Notes: generated by a model not told the origin, from the letters alone. Positions 19,101 through 27,774 are shown, counted from the stretch's first letter. The stretch is DNA of 64,000 nt from JBDIVL01 sp039794405 (GCA_039794405.1 JBDIVL010000003.1:73410-137409), one strand, 5' to 3'. Made by a program: numbers and translations.

Positions 19101-20427
19101 TATGGAATTCGAGAAGGCCTTCGTAAATGTTACCGAGGTGACGGACGTCTAAGGATGAGTAATCAATGAAGGGTTTTTGGCCCGGTGTATATTCACCTTG
19201 CTGGTCTATGGTGAGGAGTGAGATTGCATTGACAAGAAATGGGTCGGATATTTTATTGGTTGCTAAAAAACTCTCAGGTTGGGTTTCAAAAAGGCCGCCA
19301 TTGTAGATAGGGATGTTTAGTGCTTTATCACCTCTCTCTATGATCCTGCAAAGAGACTCAAGGCGCGACCAATAATCATAGGTTTGATGGCTCATACCCT
19401 CGGCGATGGTTATTTCAAGTTCACTGGCAATGTCTTCCTTTAATCTCTTCAGGCTCTTTTTGTAGTAACGGTCCTGATCATTTACCGGTAAAAGCGCCCT
19501 CGATTCTGCATATAACAGGAATAAAAGCCGGTAAAGGAGGGTGAGACAGCCGTTGAATATTTCTTTTAAATCTTCATCAGTTTCTTTTTTGATGTGCTTT
19601 TCGTTGTAACGATATTCGATAAAGCCTTTCGCTAAACCCTCAAAGATCTTGTCAAATATAAGATTTTTGAGGTTTTCGCTGACCCTTGCAGCATAATCTT
19701 CACTGCCCTTAATGTGCTGGTCCAGCCATGTCTTTCCTGTTACTGGATCGGGAATAAAGGCATCTTTTGAGAAGAAGAGGTAAAAGTATTTGAAGATATC
19801 GGGATTATTACTGTTGATGATTTCCTCTAAGTCTGCTTCATAATAATTCCCGGAACGCGAGGTGGCACGGTAGTAAAAAAGTCGCCATATCTTCCCGTTC
19901 GTTAATATTGCCCATTGAATACGACTATTGGAGGCATGGTAGACATCGTCGAGGTATTTTACTGTTTGGGCTGTAGGGTCGCGGCTATCAAGGATATCTT
20001 TTGGGTCTGTATCGTTTAAGCTTCTTCCCCAGTATTTTGCTTCCAGGATGGTAAGAGGGTAGGTGTAGAAGTATTGGGGATTATTTTTTCCCTTGCGGGC
20101 TTCTTTATGAGAATCCTTGTCTTTAAATAATGCGTAGTCGGGTCTTCTTTTTCTCGCACCTCTTTGGGTAGTTGGCTGGACGTCCCATTCGTAATCAAGA
20201 GATGCAAGTACCGGTCTTATAAATTTATCTTCAAGGTTTGCTTCTTCTCCCGGGCCGAGATTTAATGATTGGATGGATTTATAAGCATGCTTTATATTTT
20301 CAAATACCGTGTGAACCTTTTCGTTGTCTGCATTCCATAAAGAGATTAATTGGAGCCTGTGTTCGAGGTAGTTGTTTGAGAAGAGTTTTTGGTTTTTCAA
20401 AAAGAACAGCTTTTCCTGCTCTGGCAC
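16156..20427 (-). CDS. Type IIG (Eco57I/MmeI-like) restriction-modification enzyme
   Basis: 1423 residues in one chain. The N-terminal part has a PD-(D/E)xK nuclease pattern: RRPDYALF near residue 93 and LTILEAKYW near 127. The middle is an N6-adenine methyltransferase: SAM motif DPAMGSGHF near 580, catalytic NPPYVRI at ~855. Residues ~1000-1250 form the target-recognition region, and the C-terminus is a helical, coiled-coil-like tail. Such enzymes cut and methylate with one polypeptide and need no partner, in keeping with the absence of hsdS or separate methylase genes here. The recognition sequence cannot be read from the protein. A BREX PglX-type role is an alternative, but no other brx genes are present. 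The open reading frame is intact. Confidence 0.88.
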   Translation of the reverse strand: MPEQEKLFFLKNQKLFSNNYLEHRLQLISLWNADNEKVHTVFENIKHAYKSIQSLNLGPGEEANLEDKFIRPVLASLDYEWDVQPTTQRGARKRRPDYALFKDKDSHKEARKGKNNPQYFYTYPLTILEAKYWGRSLNDTDPKDILDSRDPTAQTVKYLDDVYHASNSRIQWAILTNGKIWRLFYYRATSRSGNYYEADLEEIINSNNPDIFKYFYLFFSKDAFIPDPVTGKTWLDQHIKGSEDYAARVSENLKNLIFDKIFEGLAKGFIEYRYNEKHIKKETDEDLKEIFNGCLTLLYRLLFLLYAESRALLPVNDQDRYYKKSLKRLKEDIASELEITIAEGMSHQTYDYWSRLESLCRIIERGDKALNIPIYNGGLFETQPESFLATNKISDPFLVNAISLLTIDQQGEYTPGQKPFIDYSSLDVRHLGNIYEGLLEFHIRIADEPMVEIKEGSKILWKKESEIDTNTRIYRRKEKGEIYIENSKHERKATGSYYTPHYIVEYIVKNTVGPVLEIRFQRANEILSELEVLYEKQRKQLKKPKDWRHWDHPSEPQGPHIDRIIKLEEDLFETVFDLKVLDPAMGSGHFLVHTVDFITDKIIAFLANFPENPVIRKIEKLKHEILDGIKRQGVSIDENKLTEINLMKRTVMKRCIYGVDLNEMAVELAKLSLWLDSFVLGAPLSFLDHHLKCGNSLIGSNLETVKNTVKGKLFTIDLEPLNRAIRNMLFVSNLSDATYQQVKDSEQKYRDADKNIGGYRILLDILVSEYFGIEGAKSFLLEKGSMIDMNNLEKSIESMYKKDREVIKSIEKIAEEKRFFHWEIEFPEVFFERVGAREQKAEKKEYPGFDCVIGNPPYVRIQKMEEVSTKKYLKAYQTTHKNYDIYVPFVERGVSLLSLKGYFCYIMPNKFLQAEYAEKLRAYIVTKRHLKSIVNFGHNQVFSGEATTYTCLLFLAGGTHYSFDYIEIQKLSDINDMASILVATNSCKQVRMGHFSLEKFSHLPWIFGLGNEAQLLDKLKKQSISLCELVDQIIVGLQTSADNIYIVKKLGEDKAGIALCYSTALKREVSIEKSILKPLISGVNIDRYELTSPISFLIFPYQLIKTDHRAELISENCFKKDFPLTWQYLKCNEPLLRNREKNKFDDIAWYRFGRHQNLDKQWYPKLAIPRLIDRLKSLYDKNGEYYLDNVDVNGILLKRDSLYKPEYILALLNSRLIDYVFKKGSVKFRGEYYSANKQFIAFLPIARITFATPEKRRKERVLEAIQLYQSEMVFKEILNYVEQGLGESKSDTIHDVLVHLAKQMIEMNKKKNEEIEGFLKWLEREISLEIDELSNKTAIKEYHEHNFNQLIEILKRNRSKLSIDPSDRKTQEKLEDQFTQSISILEPLKTRIKATDELIDEIVYKLYGLTEEEIKIVKGEVSA

Positions 20428-20788
20428 TATTCAATATCCTCGAGAAAAACCGGGGTTATAAATATTTGGATAATTTTCTTATGGTTGCTCAAAATTGTAT
20501 TGAATAGCCTGAATTAGAGAACCATGCTACGAGACCCACCCCCCCTGTCCCCTCCCAGGAGGGAAATAAAGAAATCCTTCCCAGGAGAGGAATAAAGAAG
20601 TCCCCTCCTGGGAGGGGATCGAGGGGTGGGTAAAATATCGGGAATATTGTATTATAGCTTTATTCAATATGACTTTGAGTAACTACATTTTCTTTTCGTT
20701 GGCAGGGAGTATAAAATATTTAAAAAGTTATTTCAATGCTATTTTGTTTTGATTGATGATATGTTCAGAATTTATTACAAAACTCCAA
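20428..20788. other. 361-base intergenic region with C/G-tract repeat
   Basis: The stretch ~20517-20640 consists of an outer inverted repeat (ACCCACCCC against GGGGTGGGT) around several copies of CCCTCCCAGGAGGG-type palindromes. Its left end, reverse complemented, matches 4050-4092. No gene is seen. Confidence 0.6.
20517..20640. repeat. C/G-tract dispersed repeat with nested palindromes
   Basis: Flanked by CATGCTACGAGACCCACC on the left and GAGGGGTGGGT on the right, with three AATAAAGAA-separated CTCCCAGGAG blocks between. A partial copy in opposite orientation lies at 4020-4092 and shares the GGGTCT-GTAGCATG end. Confidence 0.6.
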
Positions 20789-21007
20789 TTAGTATCTATA
20801 ATCATTTGAAAATATAGTGTTTATAAAGGTACAATCCTCTGTTCTTATAATAACAATTGGTATTCCATTAATGGCGCTGGCAGCTATAGAGGAACGGGCC
20901 CTATTGAGGACGATTAAGTCTGCATTCTGCTTCAATAACCTTTCAATGTCGAACCATATCTCGTCTTCTGTATCATACTTGATATCAAATTCTTCCCATT
21001 CCAGCAA
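20789..21007 (-). pseudogene. Fragment of a minimal nucleotidyltransferase (MNT/MntA-like)
   Basis: 72 residues. The segment DIERLLKQNADLIVLNRARSSIAASAI followed by NGIPIVIIR is typical of the part after the active site in MNT-domain proteins of type VII toxin-antitoxin modules. The GSxARG catalytic motif that should precede it is missing, and the upstream DNA does not supply it in any frame I checked. No HEPN partner gene is adjacent. A truncated, non-catalytic remnant is the best reading. A short intact gene is possible. Confidence 0.5.
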
Positions 21008-21177
21008 TTAATACTACTGTCAGAAGTCTTTTCCGGGTAGGATTAGGCTACGCCTATTAAAAATTGAACAATCGTGGTAGGTATGGTCGCCTTTGGCGAA
21101 GGTTCCAGATGTGCTGATGGCGCTTCATCGCATAATTCGTTGGGGATACTGTCGCTACAAATGAGGTGTATTACCGT

Positions 21178-23004
21178 TCATTCAACCGTTACACTCTTTG
21201 CAAGGTTTCTTGGTTTGTCTACATCGCAGCCCCGCATTACTGCCATATGATAGGCCAGTAATTGAAGCGGGATTACCGAGAGGATTGGTGTTAAAGCATC
21301 GGAGGTTTTCGGTATGTAAAATACATGATCCACCTTCTCTGCGATCTGTTCGTCTCCTTCTGTTGCAATTGCAATTACCCGTCCGCCTCTTGATTTTACC
21401 TCTTCAATATTGCTTAAAATTTTCCCGTAGACGCTATCTTTCGTGGCGATGAAAATTACCGGCATATCCTTGTTGATGAGGGCTATAGGGCCGTGTTTCA
21501 TCTCTGCAGCCGGGTATCCTTCGGCGTGGATATACGATATTTCTTTTAATTTTAATGCACCTTCGAGTGCCACGGGGTAATTGTATCCCCTTCCTAAATA
21601 AAGGGCATGCTCACTGTCTTTGTAGATTGCTGCAAGTTTTACAATCTCATCTTCCCTGTTAAGGATTGTCTGGATTTTATCCGGCAGTGATTTGATATCT
21701 TTAACCATATCGAATCGTTTTGGGTGGGAGGGGTATCTTAAATTCATCATGTAAAGGGTGAACAGATATGAGACGGCAATTTGTGCTGTGAATGCCTTGG
21801 TAGATGCGACTCCGATTTCCGGACCGATATGCAAATAGATTCCGTAATCGGCTTCCCTTGCTATGGTGCTGCCAACAACATTGCAGATAGAGAGCAGCTT
21901 GGCGCCTTTATGTCTGGCCTCCCGCATTGCCGCAAGGGTATCCGCTGTTTCACCCGATTGACTGATAGCAATTACTACGGTACCCTCTTCGATTACGGGG
22001 TTCCGGTATCGGAATTCAGATGCATATTCTACCTCAACGGGTATACGTAGTAATTCCTCCAGCATATATTCACTTACAAGCCCTGCATGCCAGGATGTAC
22101 CGCAAGCAACGATAACGATGCGTTTAGCCTCTCTGAGTTCCTTCTCGCAGTTAATCAATCCTCCCAGTTTTATAAGACCGCGATCGCCCTCCACCCTTCC
22201 ACGCATGACATTTTGCAAAGCCTGCGGTTGCTCATGGATTTCTTTGAGCATGAAGTGTTCGTAACCACCCTTCTCGATCATATCGATATTCCAGAGTATC
22301 TCCTCTACTCTTTTATAAATAGGGATGTTTTGCATGGTTTTCATTTCATAACGATTCGGGGTGAGAATGGCAACTTCGTTATCATCGAGGTACACCACTT
22401 CACGCGTATGTTCCAGTGAGGCAGAAACGTCAGAGGTTATAAAATGCTCCTGGTTGCCAATTCCTATTATTAAAGGTGATCCTCTTCGTGCCGCTACAAT
22501 TTTTTGCGGGTCTTTTGTAGAAATTACCGCAATTCCATAAGTTCCCTCTACTTCTTTTAACGCCTCCATGACTGCTATCTCAAGGTTAGTTTGAAAATAC
22601 TTCTCGATGAGATGTGCCAGGACTTCCGTATCCGTTTCGCTCTTAAAGATGTGTCCCTCTTGTTCTAACTTTGATTTTAAATAGTCATAATTTTCGATAA
22701 TTCCGTTGTGCACGACAGCAATCTCACTATTACAATCGACATGTGGATGGGCATTTTCCATAGTAGGGGATCCGTGTGTGGCCCACCGCGTATGGACAAT
22801 TCCCAGGTGGGTATTAAAATTGTTTCCGTTAAGCTTTTTTTCTAACTCAATGATTTTACCAACGGCCTTTTCGCATCGTAAAGTATCCTGTTCGATAAAT
22901 GCTATTCCGGAAGAATCATAACCACGGTATTCAAGCCTTTTGATGCCATCGAGTAAAACCTTGATAATCTCTTTTTGCCCAATATATCCTACAATTCCAC
23001 ACAT
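21178..23004 (-). CDS. glmS: Glutamine-fructose-6-phosphate aminotransferase (isomerizing)
   Basis: 608 residues starting MCGIVGYIG. The second residue is the Cys nucleophile exposed after Met removal, which fixes this start over an in-frame ATG 38 codons upstream. An AAGGAG lies six to seven bases before it. The N-terminal class-II glutaminase domain (HTRWATHG, HNGIIENY) fills ~1-220, and two SIS sugar-isomerase domains follow (ACGTSWHAG, ISQSGETADT, GRGYNYPVALEGALKLKE). The C-terminus ends DKPRNLAKSVTVE as usual. It makes glucosamine-6-phosphate for peptidoglycan and lipopolysaccharide. I see no glmS ribozyme in the leader. The gene is followed by lpxD ~1.1 kb away on the other strand. Confidence 0.96.
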   Translation of the reverse strand: MCGIVGYIGQKEIIKVLLDGIKRLEYRGYDSSGIAFIEQDTLRCEKAVGKIIELEKKLNGNNFNTHLGIVHTRWATHGSPTMENAHPHVDCNSEIAVVHNGIIENYDYLKSKLEQEGHIFKSETDTEVLAHLIEKYFQTNLEIAVMEALKEVEGTYGIAVISTKDPQKIVAARRGSPLIIGIGNQEHFITSDVSASLEHTREVVYLDDNEVAILTPNRYEMKTMQNIPIYKRVEEILWNIDMIEKGGYEHFMLKEIHEQPQALQNVMRGRVEGDRGLIKLGGLINCEKELREAKRIVIVACGTSWHAGLVSEYMLEELLRIPVEVEYASEFRYRNPVIEEGTVVIAISQSGETADTLAAMREARHKGAKLLSICNVVGSTIAREADYGIYLHIGPEIGVASTKAFTAQIAVSYLFTLYMMNLRYPSHPKRFDMVKDIKSLPDKIQTILNREDEIVKLAAIYKDSEHALYLGRGYNYPVALEGALKLKEISYIHAEGYPAAEMKHGPIALINKDMPVIFIATKDSVYGKILSNIEEVKSRGGRVIAIATEGDEQIAEKVDHVFYIPKTSDALTPILSVIPLQLLAYHMAVMRGCDVDKPRNLAKSVTVE

Positions 23005-23493
23005 AGATTTACTCCTTAAAAATATATTTTTCTTATATGGCAGTGTATTTCTGAATTTATCCGAGATTACAGTTTTACTATCAAAAAGTATACCATGGAG
23101 GAGAAGGTTTGGCCTCATGGGATCTAAAAGACGATAAAGACATGTCCTTACGATAGGGAAAAAGAAAACAGGTTATAAAAATACATAATAAAAGTGTGAC
23201 ATATCACAGAAACGTGTCGTTACAAAGGTGCGACACGGCACATGGGACTTTTATAAGCTGTAGTACTTCAATACCTTTTGCGCATGTATGGAATTTCTCT
23301 CAAGATTTGATAAAGACGTATATCATTATTATTACGAACAACTAAAATTGTCAATAGAAAAGTCTGGTGGGGAGGAAGCGTCAGACCGATGAATGGATCG
23401 TGAGCTGTCAGCGGTCTGTTTTCAGCAACCAGGTAGAAGCTGCAGGCTGATTGCTTACGAGTATCTGTACATAATATTTTATTTTTCCAAGGT

Positions 23494-23635
23494 TGGGGCT
23501 GTCCAAAAAGTAATTTTTTGTAAATTTATTCCCCACGTATATTCTTGTAACGGTAGGTTGTTCCCACAGAGGACTGCTAAAACACAGCTTTTATGGGTAT
23601 ATAGCCCCATCGGCAATACTTTTTGGACAACCCCA
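23494..23635. mobile_element. 142-bp MITE with 19-bp terminal inverted repeats
   Basis: TGGGGCTGTCCAAAAAGTA at 23494-23512 is matched at 18 of 19 positions by the reverse complement of 23617-23635. The interior is non-coding. A degraded relative lies at 32274-32362. It has inserted into, or replaced, one end of GGTTCAATC element C. Confidence 0.75.
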
Positions 23636-23649
23636 TGTGTTTGGGAATT

Positions 23650-23728
23650 GATGTACGGCTTTTGATTGGCGTCAGGCACAGGTAACGTGTCAAAACGTTT
23701 CGGTTCAATCGTGGACGATTGAACCAAC
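23650..23728 (-). repeat. GGTTCAATC element (copy C, truncated by a MITE)
   Basis: Read on the minus strand it starts GTTGGTTCAATCG and runs through a TGCCTGACGCCAATCAAAAG core homologous to copy A. The other palindromic end is missing where the MITE begins. Confidence 0.7.
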
Positions 23729-24032
23729 ACTGATAATAGTCCTGAAAATGTACAAAAATTTATGTTCAGGTACTTAATTATTTTTCCGTGAAATGCCCCG
23801 TGTGGAGGTCATTATATTATCCCTTAGGATTGGTGTTGTTTGCTGGTCTTTTTCTATAATCATTTTACCCCCTTCGGGGTTTATGTTTTTAAATAAATCA
23901 TATTTTGTGAGTACGTCAAATATATAATGAAAATGAAAGGTTTTTGGGGAAGCCGTTGAGATTTATTATGAAAAATGATAAAATCTTGCGATTGCTCAGG
24001 TTTAAGGTTCGGGGTTCACGGTTGTTTTCCTT

Positions 24033-24101
24033 TGCCTGGGGCATCAATCAAAAACGTGTGGGCCGATGCTCAACATATGGTTCGGTATCCAGGATTGAAC
24101 C
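24033..24101 (+). repeat. GGTTCAATC element (copy D, partial)
   Basis: Carries the core TGCCTGGGGCATCAATCAAA and the right end GGATTGAACC, but the left palindrome is absent. It abuts the ribosome-binding region of lpxD. Confidence 0.6.
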
Positions 24102-24116
24102 GTGAGGACTGACATT

Positions 24117-25166
24117 ATGAGATATACTCTTGATCAAATCCAATCCATTATCGGTGGAAAAGTTATTGGTGATTTGAACACCCTCATTACGGGAATCGCC
24201 AGTATTGAAGCTGCAAAAGAGGGGGATATAACTTTCATTAAGGACGATGCGTTCATCCCAAATGCCATGGCTTCTAAAGCCTCGGCGATAGTTGTGCACC
24301 GTGAGATTCAAACCTTAAAAATCCCTCAAATTATAAAAGAAAACCCTTTTCTTGCCTTCACGAAATTTATGGAAATCATAGGCAAGGAAAGGTATATGCG
24401 CCCATCCGGTATCCATCCGACGTCTATTGTTAGTAGAGATGCTATAATAGGAAAAGGTGTTTCCTTTGGTGCCCATGTTGTTATTGATGATTGCGTAAGG
24501 ATTGGGAATAATGTCACCATTTATCCGAATACGTTTATCGGAAAGGGGAGTTCCATAGGTGATGATTCCCTTATCTATGCAAATGTTACTATCCGGGAAG
24601 ATGTTACCATTGGGAAACGGGTTATTGTGCACAGCAGCAGTGTTATCGGAGACGATGGATTCGGTTATCTGCAAACGCATGGTAAACATATGAAGATACC
24701 ACAGATAGGAACGGTTGAGATCGGGGACGATGTTGAAATCGGTGCCATGGTGACCATCTGCCGTGCTGCACTCGATAAGACGGTTATAGGGAATGGAGTA
24801 AAAATAGACAATCACTCACACATTGCCCATAACGTTACGGTAGGAGACAACAGTATGCTTGTTGCCTATGCCAAGATTGCGGGGAGTGTTAGGATTGGAA
24901 AGAATGTTCTGATTGCGGAAGATGTAGGAGTGACAGACCATGTGACTATTGGTGATAGTTGTATTATTGGCGGGGGGTCTAATGTTTATAAGAGTTTGGA
25001 TGACCGTTCCGTCGTATGGGGTTCACCTGCCAAACCCATCAATGAAGAAAAGCGTACTCAGGTGTTAATCAGAAAATTGCCGGAAATCTATAAGGCCATG
25101 AAAAAATATTGCAATAGTGCGTCTCACCGCAAAGATGCAGAAGGTGGAGAGGCGGAAAGACTATAA
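24117..25166 (+). CDS. lpxD: UDP-3-O-(acyl)glucosamine N-acyltransferase
   Basis: 349 residues. The N-terminal uridine-binding domain (YTLDQIQSIIGGKVIGD, ~1-100) is followed by a left-handed parallel beta-helix of hexapeptide repeats (IGKGVSFGAHV, IGNNVTIYPN and so on). The catalytic His lies in KIDNHSHIAHNV. A C-terminal helix follows (RKLPEIYKAMKK). It adds the third acyl chain in lipid A synthesis, so the organism makes lipopolysaccharide. I chose the ATG at 24117, with a GAGG ~10 bases upstream, over the GTG at 24102. The tail, SASHRKDAEGGEAER, is slightly longer than usual. Confidence 0.93.
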   Translation: MRYTLDQIQSIIGGKVIGDLNTLITGIASIEAAKEGDITFIKDDAFIPNAMASKASAIVVHREIQTLKIPQIIKENPFLAFTKFMEIIGKERYMRPSGIHPTSIVSRDAIIGKGVSFGAHVVIDDCVRIGNNVTIYPNTFIGKGSSIGDDSLIYANVTIREDVTIGKRVIVHSSSVIGDDGFGYLQTHGKHMKIPQIGTVEIGDDVEIGAMVTICRAALDKTVIGNGVKIDNHSHIAHNVTVGDNSMLVAYAKIAGSVRIGKNVLIAEDVGVTDHVTIGDSCIIGGGSNVYKSLDDRSVVWGSPAKPINEEKRTQVLIRKLPEIYKAMKKYCNSASHRKDAEGGEAERL

Positions 25167-25370
25167 GACCGTGAACAGTTAGCTTAGAGATTTTCTGAAA
25201 AGATGAAAGGGTGGATTCACTGTTGATTGAGTGAGAAAAATGTGAAGAATAACGCCGATAAAGTGTATGTCAGGTATTTTGCTGTCCTTTAGAACCTGTG
25301 CAAAAAGTTCTCAATCTGGTCGTTGTTTATGTTTTAGTAATAAATGATATATCCATAAATACCGCACACA

Positions 25371-25410
25371 AATAAAAACCTCCCGCAGGGTTAACAATCC
25401 ATACGGGAGG
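25371..25410 (-). terminator. Rho-independent terminator of the multicopper oxidase gene
   Basis: On the minus strand, CCTCCCG pairs with CGGGAGG (25379-25385 with 25404-25410) and is followed by TTTTTATTT. It lies ~45 bases after the stop codon of the gene. Confidence 0.7.
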
Positions 25411-25452
25411 GTGAGGAGGCATTAGATATGTGTGTTCTGTGATGAAATTATA

Positions 25453-26721
25453 TCAATGTTCCAAAGGGTTGTACGGCTTACCGCCCTTCACGGGGGCTTC
25501 CGGCAGGGCTACCCTGCTCTTGCTCTTCACATCAAAAATTGTTAATGCACCCAAAGGATATTTACCTGTTGATACCATCCCGCGCAGGTTGTGATCATGC
25601 ATGATCGTTATGCCCGCACCCAAATTGCAGGATAAACATTTCCTTTGGCTTGCAAAGTGAGGAATCCTTACCAGCACATCAATCCTCTCGCCACTCGCAA
25701 TGCAGAGGGTATCTTTTTCATAGCTGCTCTTGAGCTTTCTCCCATCCAGTGCAATTACTTCCATATGGTAACCGTGGGGATGGATTGCAAATACATGATC
25801 GGCGCCAATGGCCATAAAACGTAAAAGAACCGTTTCGTCTTCATAAGCTACGATTCTTGAACGTGGATCGTTTATAACGGAGCGCGGATGATAGAGGTTA
25901 TCGGTGAACGTTCTTCCGTTAATTAAGAAATAATCAGCCTTCCAATCCTGCAATCCATGAACAACACCGGCTTCCTGTAACTGTTCATTCGCCGTAGAAG
26001 ACAACTCGCTAAAAAACAATGTATAGTCACGGTCATACTTGTATCCGTAAGCGGTCTTCGTTCTATCCTGATGGATAATAATAGGGAAATACATGCCAGC
26101 CAGAATATGATTAAAACTATCCACGTGGCAGTGTCCCATAAAAGAACCCTCATACTGAGGAGTCAATTCATACGCAAAAGACTTATGTTCTAAAACGGGA
26201 TCAACGGGCAAAGAAGGCACACCGTCAACGGCCGGGGTTAAATCAAGACCGTGAAAATGGATCGTATGCGCCACATGGTTTATACCCGAATGTTCGTCTG
26301 CACAATGCATACCCGTATTATGCAAAACAATCCTGGCCTTTTCGCCAACAAAAAGGTGAATCGGATCACTAGGGACTTTTACAGGTTCTAAGAGTTGTTC
26401 TACGTGTTCCTTTGTGGTTACTTCTCCTACATTCTTAAAACTTCCTTTGGCATGAGTGTAACCCATTACCCACACTAATTCACCATTGGCCATTTCAACG
26501 TACCCGTCTGTGGTATAAAGATGGAATTCCCACACACCATCCTTGGTACGTTCTCCAAGAATATCCCCATTCGTTACATTGATTAGCTCTTGTTCTTCCT
26601 GACTCATATCCCAGCTTTCATTCTGTATTGGTTCTTCACCAAACACATTAAACATAACAGTATGCATACCAATGAAAAAAACAACCGTTGCCCATCTTAT
26701 TTTCTCAAACATACACTTCAT
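25453..26721 (-). CDS. Exported multicopper oxidase
   Basis: 422 residues. A signal peptide (WATVVFFIGMHTVMFNVFGE, ~10-30) sends it out of the cytoplasm. Two or more cupredoxin domains are visible, with HTIHFHGLDL, the type-1 copper segment GHCHVDSFNHILAGM, a second-domain HPHGYHMEV, and MHDHNLRGMV near the end. The CH-x6-H-x4-M spacing of the first segment suits a blue-copper site as in two-domain laccases and copper nitrite reductases. Oxidation of a metal or nitrogen compound is possible. It is not typical NirK in length or order, and the substrate cannot be stated. It is monocistronic, with a terminator. Confidence 0.8.
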   Translation of the reverse strand: MKCMFEKIRWATVVFFIGMHTVMFNVFGEEPIQNESWDMSQEEQELINVTNGDILGERTKDGVWEFHLYTTDGYVEMANGELVWVMGYTHAKGSFKNVGEVTTKEHVEQLLEPVKVPSDPIHLFVGEKARIVLHNTGMHCADEHSGINHVAHTIHFHGLDLTPAVDGVPSLPVDPVLEHKSFAYELTPQYEGSFMGHCHVDSFNHILAGMYFPIIIHQDRTKTAYGYKYDRDYTLFFSELSSTANEQLQEAGVVHGLQDWKADYFLINGRTFTDNLYHPRSVINDPRSRIVAYEDETVLLRFMAIGADHVFAIHPHGYHMEVIALDGRKLKSSYEKDTLCIASGERIDVLVRIPHFASQRKCLSCNLGAGITIMHDHNLRGMVSTGKYPLGALTIFDVKSKSRVALPEAPVKGGKPYNPLEH

Positions 26722-27378
26722 AGTATTCTTCCCCTTATACGAGATTTTCTTAAGTTATTAAGACCATCCTGCCCCCCCTCCTTCGTAAGGAGATGACAAG
26801 GGCGGAGATCTTCAATCTAGTTTGAACAATTACCGGATAAGTGCATTTCTTCATTAAAGAATCATCGAATTTAATACGCTATGCACGAACGAAACTGTCT
26901 GTAGCAGATGAGTTTCGTATGGGACACTTTAGGTGATTTTCCGTTTTACAAAACACTTCGGTTTCATAACGATTGGGATAGAGAGGCAGCGATAGTTCCC
27001 TATACACGTTGCATATTCCTCCTTTCATACTGGTACTTACAAATTCCTTGCAGACAGATCTTTTATCCTTCAAAATTCTTCCTCCTTATTATCTTTACCA
27101 ATGAATCAAGTTTTAAAAGTAACCGATATTGTATAAGCAATCGGCTATCAGCGGTCAGATGTAGGGGCATATTGCAATACGCCCCTACATGCCCGATAGC
27201 TGACTGTTGACAGATGATGACTCATGATCTCTTGTACCGGTCTGAGGTTTCGCCTCGCTAGCGTTATTCTAAAAGCAATATTCTGGTATGAGTCAGCGTA
27301 TTCAAGAAATCACTGTGCTTACCGGCAAAATTTTATCGACGTTTAGATGCTTAGCGGCCTAAATTTGTACGCCTCACG
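26722..27378. other. 657-base intergenic region with one strong palindrome
   Basis: Besides the upstream region of the oxidase gene it holds the palindrome at 27159-27190 and a CGGTCTGAGG-type repeat at 27237-27263. Reading frames of ~60-100 codons here are low-complexity and overlap the repeats, so I do not call them. Confidence 0.55.
27159..27190. repeat. Near-perfect 32-bp palindrome (GTAGGGGC type)
   Basis: ATGTAGGGGC pairs with GCCCCTACAT, and the centre ATTGCAAT is itself palindromic. A related TGTAGGGCGTATTGTAATACG lies within the MITE relic at 32274-32362, which points to a dispersed family. Confidence 0.7.
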
Positions 27379-27747
27379 CTACTGCTCTTCCCATAATCTC
27401 TCCAGAGTCAATTCCAGTTCTTCAATATTTATAGGCTTAGTCAGGTAATCATCTGCGCCGAGTTTCATCGCTTCCACAGCAGTTTTCACGGAACTACAGG
27501 CAGTAACAACTACGATTGCCACGGGTTTATCCCTTTTTCTTATTTCATGTATTAGGGTTAATCCCCCCATTCCTGGCAGATCCATATCTGTTACGATAAT
27601 ATCAAACTTTTCCTCCGACAGGAGATTTAAAGCCTCATGGGCGGACAGAACACCAGCCACAGAATAACCGTCACCTGCCAATATCTTTGTTAGTCCACTT
27701 AGTGCATTTTTATCATCATCTACCAGCAGCAATCTTGGCTTTGTCAT
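27379..27747 (-). CDS. Single-domain response regulator (receiver)
   Basis: 122 residues from the MTKPRLL start, which matches the N-terminus of its relative at 30748-32094. It is a complete receiver: acidic pocket (VDDD), phospho-Asp in VTDMDLPGMGG at residue 54, VTACSS threonine and the DYLTKP lysine. It has no output domain. It is ~70% identical to the receiver of the nearby NtrC-type regulator, so it arose by duplication, keeping the receiver but not the AAA+ part. It may act as a phosphate sink or a CheY-like partner for the histidine kinase at 32519-33613. It follows the hemerythrin gene by 27 bases. Confidence 0.88.
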   Translation of the reverse strand: MTKPRLLLVDDDKNALSGLTKILAGDGYSVAGVLSAHEALNLLSEEKFDIIVTDMDLPGMGGLTLIHEIRKRDKPVAIVVVTACSSVKTAVEAMKLGADDYLTKPINIEELELTLERLWEEQ

Positions 27748-27774
27748 AAAAATCATTTCACAAGAAAAATCTGT

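Larger units (their letters stand above)
23005..24116. other. 1.1-kb divergent intergenic region between glmS and lpxD
   Basis: Contains no credible gene. It holds a 142-bp MITE (23494-23635), truncated GGTTCAATC elements C (23650-23728) and D (24033-24101), and a TGTACAAAAATTTATGTTCAGG stretch shared with 13076-13099. Reading frames here are made of repeat sequence. Confidence 0.65.

Noticed and set aside
23005..23160. glmS leader as a possible glmS ribozyme
   Set aside because: No catalytic core or pseudoknot sequence was recognised, and the AAGGAG lies directly before the ATG. The upstream in-frame ATG was also rejected because MCGIVGY is the processed start.
23393..23730. Frames of 83-90 codons in both strands
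   Set aside because: They translate the MITE and repeat element.
26908..27210. 100-codon plus-strand frame
   Set aside because: Runs through the palindrome at 27159-27190, has low-complexity composition and lacks a ribosome-binding site or homology.
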